A program made the position numbers and the translations under genes. Source: Anaerolineales bacterium (GTDB lineage: Bacteria > Chloroflexota > Anaerolineae > JAAEKA01). From it: a stretch of DNA of 64,000 nt. The stretch lies in the NCBI GenBank assembly GCA_020634615.1, contig JACKBI010000012.1, positions 62,001 through 126,000 of the forward strand, in the 5' to 3' direction. Of this stretch, positions 49,251-57,154 are shown one piece after another (positions within the stretch are counted from its first letter, which is position 1; the number at the start of each line of letters is the position of its first letter). The notes under the pieces are model-generated. The model did no database searches. It was not told where the DNA came from and was given only the letters and a program-made list of their open reading frames with translations.

Positions 49251-50156
49251 CTATTCCTCCGTCAGCGGCACGAAGCCCAGATCGGCGACGATCTGCTGGC
49301 CGGCCGGGCCTTTGATCCAGGCAATGTAGTCGGCGATAGCGCCGGTGGGCTCGCCGGCGGTGTACATGAACAGCCCGCGGGCAATGGGGTAAGACCCGTC
49401 AGCGCCGGTCGCGACGCTGGGCATGACGTAGGGCGACTGGGCGTCCTTGGCCACTTCCAGCATCTTTTCATGTTCGCTGACGTAGCCCAATCCGTCATAG
49501 CCGATCGCGCGCGGGTTGCGCTGGATCTCGCTGGTAATGCCCACCGACGACGGCATCAGCAGCGTCTGCGGGGCGAAGATGTCCGTGTTGTCCTTCTCAC
49601 CCTTGCGCACCACCTCTTCCAGGAAGTAGACGTGGGTGCCGGAGTTGGTCTCGCGCGAGACCAGCACGATGTCCTCGTCGTTGCCGCCCACATCCTTCCA
49701 GTTGGTTATGCGCCCGGTGAAAATGTCGGCCAGTTGGTCGATGGTCAGGCGGTCCACCGGGTTCTCTAGGTTGACGATGACCGCCAGCGCGTCGATGGCG
49801 ATCAGATGCTCCACCGGGTCGAAACCGTTGGCCCTCGCCTCCTCTTTCTCGCTTTCCTTCATCTCTCGCGAAGCGTTGGCGATGTCCACCGTGCCGTTGA
49901 TCAGCGACGCGATGCCGGTGCCTGAACCGCCGCCGGTGACCGCGATGGACACGTCCGGTTGTACCTCGCGGTACGCTTCCGCCCAGGCCAGCGCCAGGTT
50001 GACGATGGTATCGGAGCCTTTGTTCTGGATGGCGCGTCCGGAGCCAGCGCTGGCCTCGGCGCTGCCCGACTGGCCTGCGCGCGAGCAGGCGGAACTCACC
50101 AGCAGCACGAGGATGATCAGCAAGACAAGGGGAACTCTGCGAAGACTACAGAACAT
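49251..50156 (-). CDS. pstS: Phosphate-binding lipoprotein PstS
   Basis: 301 residues from ATG 50156 (TGAGGA, 7 bases upstream); the longer frame to 50306 has no signal peptide. Signal ends in lipobox LVSSAC, fitting a monoderm lipoprotein. Phosphate-binding PBP domain with KGSDT near residue 45, TGGGSGTGIASLINGTVDIANASR, and SRETNSGTHVYF, which carry the phosphate-contacting Ser, Thr, Arg and Asp. First gene of the pst operon. Promoter with CTGTTAA-N4-CTGTCAA direct repeats upstream. Confidence 0.95.
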   Translation of the reverse strand: MFCSLRRVPLVLLIILVLLVSSACSRAGQSGSAEASAGSGRAIQNKGSDTIVNLALAWAEAYREVQPDVSIAVTGGGSGTGIASLINGTVDIANASREMKESEKEEARANGFDPVEHLIAIDALAVIVNLENPVDRLTIDQLADIFTGRITNWKDVGGNDEDIVLVSRETNSGTHVYFLEEVVRKGEKDNTDIFAPQTLLMPSSVGITSEIQRNPRAIGYDGLGYVSEHEKMLEVAKDAQSPYVMPSVATGADGSYPIARGLFMYTAGEPTGAIADYIAWIKGPAGQQIVADLGFVPLTEE

Positions 50157-50189
50157 GAGTTTCCTCACGGGGGAGAGGGACGATTGTTG

Positions 50190-50247
50190 TTGACAGTTGG
50201 TTAACAGAACGTGTACCGATTGTAGCCGATGGCACAAGATTCGCCAA
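50190..50247 (-). promoter_or_regulatory. pst promoter with PHO-box-like direct repeats
   Basis: Minus strand TTGGCG (50242-50247), 17-base spacer, TACAAT (50219-50224). Downstream, CTGTTAA and CTGTCAA lie 11 bp apart (50190-50207), close to the PhoB box CTGTCAT-N4-CTGTCAT. The box lies after the -10, so either a second promoter uses it or PhoB-type binding represses; only the resemblance is claimed. Confidence 0.5.
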
Positions 50248-50265
50248 GCGGGACGGCGCCAGTGT

Positions 50266-50294
50266 TTGCCCGCTTGCTGCAAGCAAGCTATACT
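50266..50294 (+). promoter_or_regulatory. Promoter for folP
   Basis: TTGCCC (50266-50271), 17-base spacer, TATACT (50289-50294). The sequence GCTTGCTGCAAGC covering the spacer is palindromic. It faces the pst promoter with under 25 bases between their -35 boxes. Confidence 0.6.
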
Positions 50295-50329
50295 CTTGCG
50301 CAGCATACGTCCTGCGTCTTGTTTGCTTG

Positions 50330-50361
50330 GTCACCCAGTCACCCAGTCACCTTGTCACCAT
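50330..50361 (+). repeat. Four 8-bp tandem repeats running into the folP start codon
   Basis: GTCACCCA, GTCACCCA, GTCACCTT, GTCACCAT: 8-base period. The last unit contains the start ATG (50360). There is no Shine-Dalgarno in this leader. A second 8-base-period array lies upstream of pstB1. Confidence 0.85.
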
Positions 50362-51259
50362 GTTCCCCGCAGCACTCAGTATCCGCCACCACCCATTCGC
50401 CTGGGGCAGCCAGACCTACATCATGGGCATCATCAACGCGACCCCGGACAGTTTCTCCGGCGACGGGCTGGCAGACGGCGGCGATGGCGCGTGGATCGAT
50501 GCCGCAGTTGCCCAGGGACGCCGTTTTGTGGCCGAAGGTGCACACATTCTGGACGTCGGCGGCGAGAGCACCCGGCCCGGCTCGCAGCCGGTTGACGCCG
50601 ACGAGGAGCTGCGGCGCGTGCTGCCGGTCATCCGTGGCCTGGTGGACGCGGTGGACGTGCCCATCTCCGTCGACACCTCCAAGGCGTCGGTGGCCGAGGC
50701 GGCGCTGGCCGCCGGCGCCAGCATTGTCAACGACGTGTGGGGCTTTCGCCTGGAGCCGCGCATCGCCGAGGTGACGGCCCGGGCCGGCGCGCTGGCAGTG
50801 TTGATGCACAACCGCAGCAAGCGCGAGCACGTCAGCATCGACCCGGCGCTGGGCGGCCGCTACGTGGGCACGGACTACGACGACCTGATCGCCGACATCG
50901 CGGCCGAGTTGCAGGTCAGCATCGACCTGGCGCGGCGTGCCGGCGTCCCGGCCGAACGCATCATCCTCGATCCTGGCATCGGCTTCGGCAAGACCGTGGC
51001 GCAGAACCTGGAGCTGCTCAACCGGCTGGGCGAGCTGCGCAGCCTGGGCTTCCCGATCCTGGCCGGACCCAGCCGCAAGTCATTCATCGGCTACACTCTG
51101 GATCTGCCGCCCGACCAGCGCGTCGAAGGCACCGCGGCCACCGTCGCCATCGCCATCGCCCGCGGCGCAGACATCGTGCGCGTGCATGATGTGCTGACCA
51201 TGGCGCGGGTCGCGAAGATGACGGATGCGATTGTGAGAAGTGTGAAACGTAATGCGTGA
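50360..51259 (+). CDS. folP: Dihydropteroate synthase
   Basis: 299 residues from ATG 50360. DHPS motifs: MGIINATPDSFSGDG (pterin-binding loop 1), DVGGESTRPGSQPV (loop 2), SIVNDVWGF, VLMHNRS, LDPGIGFGKT and the K/R in GPSRKSFIG. It joins pABA to dihydropterin pyrophosphate in folate synthesis. No other folate genes lie nearby. Divergent from pst with tandem repeats directly before its start codon. Confidence 0.96.
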   Translation: MFPAALSIRHHPFAWGSQTYIMGIINATPDSFSGDGLADGGDGAWIDAAVAQGRRFVAEGAHILDVGGESTRPGSQPVDADEELRRVLPVIRGLVDAVDVPISVDTSKASVAEAALAAGASIVNDVWGFRLEPRIAEVTARAGALAVLMHNRSKREHVSIDPALGGRYVGTDYDDLIADIAAELQVSIDLARRAGVPAERIILDPGIGFGKTVAQNLELLNRLGELRSLGFPILAGPSRKSFIGYTLDLPPDQRVEGTAATVAIAIARGADIVRVHDVLTMARVAKMTDAIVRSVKRNA

Positions 51260-51288
51260 GCCGAACCGCTTCTGAATCACGCATTACG
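51248..51288 (+). terminator. 12-bp inverted repeat after folP
   Basis: CGTAATGCGTGA (51248-51259, includes the stop codon) and TCACGCATTACG (51277-51288), perfect, 17-base loop. Followed by tandem CGCATTA units up to 51302. A weak terminator without T-run. Confidence 0.6.
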
Positions 51289-51326
51289 CATTACGCATTA
51301 CGTTCCCCGAAACAGTTGACAGACCT

Positions 51327-52100
51327 ATGAGCGAAACCACCTTCTCCCAACATCTCAGTGGCAAGATAGCTGTCGTCACCGGCAGCACCAGCGGCATCGG
51401 CCGCGCGCTGGCGCTGGCTTTTGCGCGCGCCGGCGCGGATGTGATCGTCCACGGCCGGCGCGCGAATGCCGCTGAACAGGTGGCAGCGCAGATACGGCGG
51501 CTGGGTCGCCGGGCCGCGGTGGTGCTGGCCGATGTGGCTCGACCAGCGGAGATTGACCGGCTGGTGGACGAGGCGTGGCAGGCGTTTGGGCGGGTCGATG
51601 TCTGGGTCAACAACGCCGGCGCGGATATTCTGACCGGCGGCGCGCTGCATCAGCCGTTTGCCGATCGCCTGCAGGTGCTGCTGGACGTGGACGTGCGCGG
51701 CGCGCTGCTCTGTTCGCATGGGGCCGGCCGGCGGATGAAAGAACAGGGCAGCGGACAGATCATCAACGTTGGCTGGGATCAGGCGCTGACCGGCGGGGTC
51801 AGCACCGAAAGCGGCCAGCTCTTCGCTGCCAGCAAGGCCGCGGTCATCGGCTTCAGCAAGGCGCTGGCACGCGGTCTCGCGCCCGAAGTGCGGGTCAACG
51901 TGGTGTCGCCCGGCTGGATCGAGACCGAGTGGGGCGAGACGGTGAACCGGGAGTTGTATGAGCGCGTGCGTCGTCAAACGCCGCTGGCGCGCTGGGGAAC
52001 GCCGGACGATGTGGCGGCCGCGGCTGTTTTCCTGGCATCGGACGAGGCTGCCTTTCTAACCGGCCAGGTGGTCAACGTCAACGGCGGGGTGGTGATGTGA
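51327..52100 (+). CDS. Short-chain dehydrogenase/reductase
   Basis: 257 residues, classical SDR: TGSTSGIGRALALAFARAG (TGxxxGIG), NNAGAD (NNAG), catalytic Ser replaced in the usual position by the segment INVGWDQALTGG, while Tyr/Lys of YxxxK is not seen in standard form (FAASKAAVIGFSKA: Phe in place of Tyr). So NAD(P) binding is clear but the catalytic Tyr seems replaced. C-terminal TGQVVNVNGGVVM is typical. Possibly a non-oxidoreductase or altered SDR; substrate unknown. No Shine-Dalgarno is evident. Confidence 0.82.
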   Translation: MSETTFSQHLSGKIAVVTGSTSGIGRALALAFARAGADVIVHGRRANAAEQVAAQIRRLGRRAAVVLADVARPAEIDRLVDEAWQAFGRVDVWVNNAGADILTGGALHQPFADRLQVLLDVDVRGALLCSHGAGRRMKEQGSGQIINVGWDQALTGGVSTESGQLFAASKAAVIGFSKALARGLAPEVRVNVVSPGWIETEWGETVNRELYERVRRQTPLARWGTPDDVAAAAVFLASDEAAFLTGQVVNVNGGVVM

Positions 52101-52109
52101 TGAAGGTTA

Positions 52110-52140
52110 CGGGTGGCAAGTTGCAGGTGGCAGGTTGCGG
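52110..52140. repeat. Copy of the TTGCAGGTGGCAGG intergenic repeat
   Basis: Reads GGGTGGCAAGTTGCAGGTGG then CAGGTTGC. Third copy of the family at 13825 and 44694, here between the SDR and the small membrane protein. Confidence 0.6.
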
Positions 52141-52179
52141 AGGATTGCATCCGGCTTGCGCAGATCGTCGGGTGGTGGT

Positions 52180-52461
52180 ATGACGACGTTTAGCGAGTTT
52201 CTTCCACCATCGTTGATCCTGTCCACGGTGCTGGCGGTGTTGCTGGCAACGCTTTGGTACGTCTGGCGCGGCGGCGGTCTGCGTTCCTGGATTGTCGATG
52301 TGCTGGCCGCTCTGCTGGGATTTGGCGCGGGGCAGTTGGTGGGCTGGTGGCTGAGCCTGCCGCTGCCGGCCATCGGGCAGGTGCGGGTAGTGGAAGGCGC
52401 ATTGTTTGCCCTGCTGGCGCTTTGGCTGGTGTCGCGCTCGACCATCGAGGCGAAGACGTAA
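52180..52461 (+). CDS. Small three-helix membrane protein
   Basis: 93 residues from ATG 52180 with no good binding site. Three hydrophobic segments (LPPSLILSTVLAVLLATLWYVW, SWIVDVLAALLGFGAGQLVGWWL, VRVVEGALFALLALWLV). The pattern recalls small two/three-helix GtrA- or YtpI-like proteins but I cannot name a family. Convergent with the large beta-propeller gene. Confidence 0.6.
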   Translation: MTTFSEFLPPSLILSTVLAVLLATLWYVWRGGGLRSWIVDVLAALLGFGAGQLVGWWLSLPLPAIGQVRVVEGALFALLALWLVSRSTIEAKT

Positions 52462-52582
52462 TCCGCTTCCTCGTGTCACCCCCTCGGCTTGCTGATCTAT
52501 CTGTTCAGTACCGGCGTACGGCGCTCGTTCGGAAGGTGATCGACAGGCTGGCTTCAATTGGTTACCTCCTCAGAATCGTTGT

Positions 52583-55500
52583 TCACCAGCCCGGCAGCCA
52601 GCCGGGCGAGTAGTCGAAGTTAACCTCGTTGTTCGTCAGCAGCGCCAGCCCGCTGCCGTCGGCTTCGATGCGCATGATCTCGCTGTAGCCGTTGCCGGGT
52701 CGGTAGCCGCTGAACACAATCGCGTCGCCGACGAAGCCCCATGCCGGCGCGTTGGGACGCAGCAACTGCGGCGCCAATAGCTGCACGCTGCTGCCGTCGC
52801 TGTGTACGGTGTAGAGCGCCTGGCCGGCCGGGCGCGTGCCGAAGAATGCCAGCCGGTTGGCCAGTGGTGACCAGCTCGGCTCGCTATCACCGTTGATGTT
52901 GCTGGTCAACTGCTGCACGTCGCTGCCGTCGGCAGCCATGGTGAACAACTCTCCGTTGGGCGTGTAACGGGTGGAGACAAACGCGATACGTCCGTTGATC
53001 TTCGACCAGTCCGGCTGGAAATCGTCCCAGGTGTTGTCGGTCAGACGAGTCACCGCGCGGGTGGCGAGATCCAGCACGTAGATCTCCCAGTCGCCGTCGC
53101 GGCTGGAGGCGAAGGCCAGCTTGCTGCTGTCGGCCGACCAGGTCGGTTGCACGTTGTCGCTGAGCCCGTCGGTTAACATGTGCGCGTTGCGGCCATCGCG
53201 GCTCATCAGCCAAATCTGGTTGGGGCCAAGGGTTTCATGGCGCTCATAGGCGATCCAGCGGCCGTCCGGCGAACCGACGGCCCTGGTTTCCCAGGAGTCC
53301 GCGGTGAACGTGAGGCGTTGGACGTTGCGGCCGTCGGGCAGCATGCGGTAGATCTCACCGTTGCCGTCGCGGTCGCTGGAGAAGAGGACGCGCGCCGGTC
53401 CCTGGTCCTGGATGACCGTCAGCGCATCGCTGGCCGCGCTGGTCACGAAGACCTTGCTCAGCCGCGGCTCAAAGGCGATGCCCTCCGTTGCACCGGGCGG
53501 CACCGGGATGCTGGTCAGCGGCGACCAGTTGTAGGTGTCGTAGACCTTCACCTCGTCGCCGCAGGCCACGAACAGATGCCCGCTTTCCGGGTTGACCAGC
53601 AGCACGTATGGTTCCTTGCCGACGGGGATGGTTCCCACCACCGCGTCGAGGGCGACGTCGATCACCGTCACCGTGTGCGCCGGGCCACGGTTAGCAACGT
53701 AGAGCCGGCGGCTGGCAGCGTCGTATGTGATGCCGTAGGGCGCGGCGATGCCGTCCCAATGGCCGAGCACGCTGGTTCCGCGCAGATGGAACACCTGGTT
53801 GGATCCATGGGCGGTCAGAAAGACCTCATTGCTGCCGGGTTCGCCAGCAACGAGCATCGAAGGCTCATCGCCGACGCCGGTCAGTGTAGCTACGACCGAC
53901 AGTGACGCCGGGTCAAAGACCGTTACGCTGTCGCTGCCGAAGTTAGCAATGTAGCCGAAGCCAGCCTGAACGACTACTCCGTCAGGCATCAAACCGGCGG
54001 GGAGCGTCGCAACGACGGCGCCGGTCACCGGTTCGACGACGCTGGCGTTGTTGGTCTGGCGGTTGGCGATCACGACACGTCCGTCGGAGGGGATCACCGC
54101 CACGCCGTTGGGGCCGGTTGCACCTGGTCCGAGGTCGATCTGTGCCTGCAGGCTGAGGTATTCGTTGACCACACCCAGGGTGTGGCCGCTGTGGTCAATG
54201 CCATGAAAAGCGACGTAGGCGCGGTCGCCAGCGGCGTTCAGCGCAACTCCGTGCGGGCGGCTGCCGGCCGGCAGGTTGAGTTGACCAGCCCAGTAGGGCG
54301 TCGGCACGAAGCCGGGGGTCGCGGTCGGAATTGGGGATGGCGTGCTCGTTGGCGTGCCGGTGCTGGTCGGTGAGGGAGTGGGCGTCGCAGTCGCCGGTGC
54401 GCTGCGATGCACGATCATCGGCAGGTACAGCCGCGCCGCGCTTTGTTCAGCTTGCAGACAAACCTGGAGAGACGCCTGGTCAATGAACATCCCGCTGCGT
54501 CCGCCTGTGCCGTTGTTGAAGGTTCCAAAGTGCAGCCGGATGCTGCGGCCGGCGTAGGCGCTGAGATCCACGGTTGTCTCGGTCCACGACTGGCCGTTGT
54601 CGCGCCAGGTTTTCAGGACGTCGTAGCTGCCGTCGTCGTGCAGCGCCAGAAGGTACTGGTAGTCGGCAACCTCAGAGCCGGCATCGAGCAGATCGGCCGC
54701 TTCGACCTGATCCTTGCCGACCGCAGCCGCATCGCCCAGGATCGGGTAACGCCAGAGGGTCAGCGTGGCCGAACTGGCATCGGCCGGGATCGTGACGCGC
54801 TGGCGGACGCTGGAGTAGCTATAGATGTTGGGACCGTCGCCGTCGGTGCCGGTGCGCATGGAGTAGGTCCCGTCGTGGCGATAGTCGTCGGCGTAGCCGG
54901 CCGCCAGCATCGTGTTGGGCATGTCCCAGGCAAGGGCCACACCGGCGTAATCCGCCTTGGTTGGGTCAGTCTCGACGCCTCCGTCAGCCAGCAATTCGTA
55001 GCAAGAGCCGGAATAGCGGTAGGCGACTCCGTCGCCGAGGGCCAGCACCGCGGGCCAGCGGCCGGCAGTCGTCACCTGCCGCGGCACGGCGTTGCCCGGA
55101 AGCGGCGCCTGCGGCGCCCAGTTGACGCCGCCATCGAAGGACGCGTAAAGTCGGGCAGGAAACTCCGCGCCGAAGAACGACGGATCGAGCGCGAGAATCT
55201 GCGCCTCCCCGTCCGCCGTTGCTCCCAGCTCGTGGTACGACGTGGCATAATAGCCGGGCAGGCCCGCGCCGGTGACGTCCCACGTGTTGCCGTCGTCCGC
55301 GGAGCGGGCAACGCCGCTCTCCGGTTCGACGCCCGACGCCTCGATCTCGCGGTAGCTGACCCAGAGGGTGTGATCGGCGGCGAAGTCCGGCGACAGGGCA
55401 ATGCCGTAGTTTGGCCCTGGCGCAGGCATGGTGTGCCACGAAGCGCCGCCGTCGGTCGAGCGGTTGAGGGGGCCGAAGCCCGCCGCAAACAGTGTGTGGT

Positions 55501-56098
55501 CGGCAGGGAAGTCCGGCGACAGCGCCAGCCGCAGCACGGGCTGCAGGTCAACGGGATCAGGCAGCGGCTGCCAGGTCACCCCATGGTTGGTTGAACGCAG
55601 AACCTGGCCTGGATACGTGCTGACAGCCAGAAACGCCGTGCCATCGGTGGCAAAGCCGGGGGACAACGCCAGGTCAACCGCTTCACCGCCATGCCAAACC
55701 ACGTGCCAGGTGATGCCGCCATCGTTCGTGAGGAACAGCGCGTCCCATGGCTGGGCCGACGAGGGACCCAATACGAAAAGCGTCCGGTCCGCCGGATAAC
55801 GCGGGGACAGCACGATCTTGTGCGCCCGCCTGATATCGGTTGAGATGGCTGTCCAGCTATGGCCGCTGTCGAGACTTCGGTATACGCCGGTATCCGTAGC
55901 CGAAAAGACAGTCCGGTCGGTCGCGAACTGCGGCGACACGGCCAGCGCGGTAACCTGGGAACCGGGCGGCGGCGTCAGCGGCTGCCACGGATCAATGGTT
56001 GGCGCGGCGGGCGGCAGCGCATCCGCCCATGCTGCCGACGCGAAGAGCGCCGCGGTCAGGAACAGACAGATAACCAGCAGAAATCTTTCGGTTTTCAT
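52583..56098 (-). CDS. Large secreted multi-beta-propeller protein
   Basis: 1171 residues from ATG 56098 (AAGGAG, 10 bases upstream). Signal peptide (FLLVICLFLTAALFASAAWA). Residues about 25-370 are BNR/sortilin-type repeats (SLDSGHSWTAIS, NDGGITWHVVW, STDGGASWHTM). About 385-565 is a jelly-roll domain ending in DQASLQVC. A Thr/Pro-rich linker (TPTPSPTSTGTP) follows. About 610-900 is a YVTN-type propeller (AYVAFHGIDHSGHTLGVVNEY, VFDPASLSVVATLTG, VTVIDVALDAVVGTIPVGKEPY). About 925-1171 is a TolB/WD40-like propeller (SSDRDGNGEIYRM, ASSRDGDWEIYVLDL, STRYTPNGELFTM). It is probably an extracellular adhesion or scaffolding protein. No catalytic motif seen. Confidence 0.88.
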   Translation of the reverse strand: MKTERFLLVICLFLTAALFASAAWADALPPAAPTIDPWQPLTPPPGSQVTALAVSPQFATDRTVFSATDTGVYRSLDSGHSWTAISTDIRRAHKIVLSPRYPADRTLFVLGPSSAQPWDALFLTNDGGITWHVVWHGGEAVDLALSPGFATDGTAFLAVSTYPGQVLRSTNHGVTWQPLPDPVDLQPVLRLALSPDFPADHTLFAAGFGPLNRSTDGGASWHTMPAPGPNYGIALSPDFAADHTLWVSYREIEASGVEPESGVARSADDGNTWDVTGAGLPGYYATSYHELGATADGEAQILALDPSFFGAEFPARLYASFDGGVNWAPQAPLPGNAVPRQVTTAGRWPAVLALGDGVAYRYSGSCYELLADGGVETDPTKADYAGVALAWDMPNTMLAAGYADDYRHDGTYSMRTGTDGDGPNIYSYSSVRQRVTIPADASSATLTLWRYPILGDAAAVGKDQVEAADLLDAGSEVADYQYLLALHDDGSYDVLKTWRDNGQSWTETTVDLSAYAGRSIRLHFGTFNNGTGGRSGMFIDQASLQVCLQAEQSAARLYLPMIVHRSAPATATPTPSPTSTGTPTSTPSPIPTATPGFVPTPYWAGQLNLPAGSRPHGVALNAAGDRAYVAFHGIDHSGHTLGVVNEYLSLQAQIDLGPGATGPNGVAVIPSDGRVVIANRQTNNASVVEPVTGAVVATLPAGLMPDGVVVQAGFGYIANFGSDSVTVFDPASLSVVATLTGVGDEPSMLVAGEPGSNEVFLTAHGSNQVFHLRGTSVLGHWDGIAAPYGITYDAASRRLYVANRGPAHTVTVIDVALDAVVGTIPVGKEPYVLLVNPESGHLFVACGDEVKVYDTYNWSPLTSIPVPPGATEGIAFEPRLSKVFVTSAASDALTVIQDQGPARVLFSSDRDGNGEIYRMLPDGRNVQRLTFTADSWETRAVGSPDGRWIAYERHETLGPNQIWLMSRDGRNAHMLTDGLSDNVQPTWSADSSKLAFASSRDGDWEIYVLDLATRAVTRLTDNTWDDFQPDWSKINGRIAFVSTRYTPNGELFTMAADGSDVQQLTSNINGDSEPSWSPLANRLAFFGTRPAGQALYTVHSDGSSVQLLAPQLLRPNAPAWGFVGDAIVFSGYRPGNGYSEIMRIEADGSGLALLTNNEVNFDYSPGWLPGW

Positions 56099-56188
56099 CG
56101 CCCTGTTTCTCCTTTGCATCATTGCAATTGGCTTGGGCGGCCCCAATGTACGCAAGAACTGCGCGTCATAGACTCTGAAGAATCATGA

Positions 56189-56217
56189 CGTTGCGCGTCG
56201 CAAAAGGATGCGCAACG
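56189..56217. other. Hairpin between DinB/SCP2 and propeller genes
   Basis: CGTTGCGC (56189-56196) and GCGCAACG (56210-56217), a perfect 8-bp stem with a 13-base loop. No T-run. Possible weak terminator of the 57154-56303 transcript before the propeller gene. Confidence 0.4.
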
Positions 56218-56302
56218 CAGGTCGGTTGCGACCCTGGCTCACAGGCAAGGCGGTGCAGCGCAAAGTTTTGGTTACGGGCTGGATAAAACGGGGGCTGCTG
56301 CA

Positions 56303-57154
56303 CTACGGCAGCGGGAACAACTGTCCGAATGTCGCCAGGCTGTCGAGATCGTTTACCTGCACAAGACCGGATTGGATGGCTTCGGCCGGGTCGAGCATGC
56401 CTGTCAGGGTTTTCAGAAACGTCTCAGCGCTTTGCGTCATCACCAGGTCAGCTTGGGGCAATCGACTCTCGACGAAGGCAACGGCGCCGTCGGCGACCTG
56501 AAAGCTAAACGCGCCAACACCAGGGTCTGCAAACGCCATTACCACTGTAAACTGCCGGCCAGCCGCCGCCTCTGGGTTGAAGAACAGCGGGAAAGAACCC
56601 AACATTCGTTTCAGGTATGCCCTGGTGACGCCAGCGCTGGGGATAGGATCCTCCCGACCCATGTAGATACGCAGTTGCATGAATTCGCCCCAATCATGCG
56701 CGCGGGTGAACAGAAACCCTTCACGCACGTCGCGCCACCCGAAGAACAAGGGCATCCAGAATGGGCGATCCAAATCTGTGTCGGTCATCTCGCTGGTCAG
56801 TTGGCGGATTTCATCGCAGGTTCGCCGCCACTGTGAAACGGATTGTGCCGCGGTCTGGCCAGCCGGACGTTCAGCGAACTTGCGGGCGTTCCAGGCGTTG
56901 ATGGCATCGGCGCTGGCAAGCAGTTCCTGCTCACCGTCGGGCAGATTCGGTCCCGCTTTGATGCCGCGGATCAATATCTCCTGGTTGCAGTACGCCAGAT
57001 GATACGGCACGTCCGCGAAGGTCCAGTCCGTGCCGTGTTGCTGGTCCCACCCATTGCGGGCCGCCAGATCGTCGAACAGTGTGTTCAGGTTGCTCCAGTT
57101 CTCTTCGATGTGGCGCATCAATTCATCAAGCTGCGGTCGGGATTGCGTTGACAT
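56303..57154 (-). CDS. DinB-like / SCP2 domain protein
   Basis: 283 residues from ATG 57154 (AAAGGAG upstream). The N-terminal half is a DinB/maleylpyruvate isomerase-like four-helix bundle (HIEENWSNLNTLFDDLAARNGW, WTFADVPYHLAYCNQEIL, HDWGEFMQLRIYMG with His residues as possible metal ligands). The C-terminal half (about 190-283) is SCP2-like, with VVMAFADPGVGAFSFQVADGAVAFVESRLPQADLVMTQSAETFLKTLTGMLDPAEAI. Such fusions occur in actinobacterial thiol-linked proteins, but function is unknown. Its first 29 bases overlap the end of the cyclase gene, which suggests translational coupling. Confidence 0.85.
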   Translation of the reverse strand: MSTQSRPQLDELMRHIEENWSNLNTLFDDLAARNGWDQQHGTDWTFADVPYHLAYCNQEILIRGIKAGPNLPDGEQELLASADAINAWNARKFAERPAGQTAAQSVSQWRRTCDEIRQLTSEMTDTDLDRPFWMPLFFGWRDVREGFLFTRAHDWGEFMQLRIYMGREDPIPSAGVTRAYLKRMLGSFPLFFNPEAAAGRQFTVVMAFADPGVGAFSFQVADGAVAFVESRLPQADLVMTQSAETFLKTLTGMLDPAEAIQSGLVQVNDLDSLATFGQLFPLP

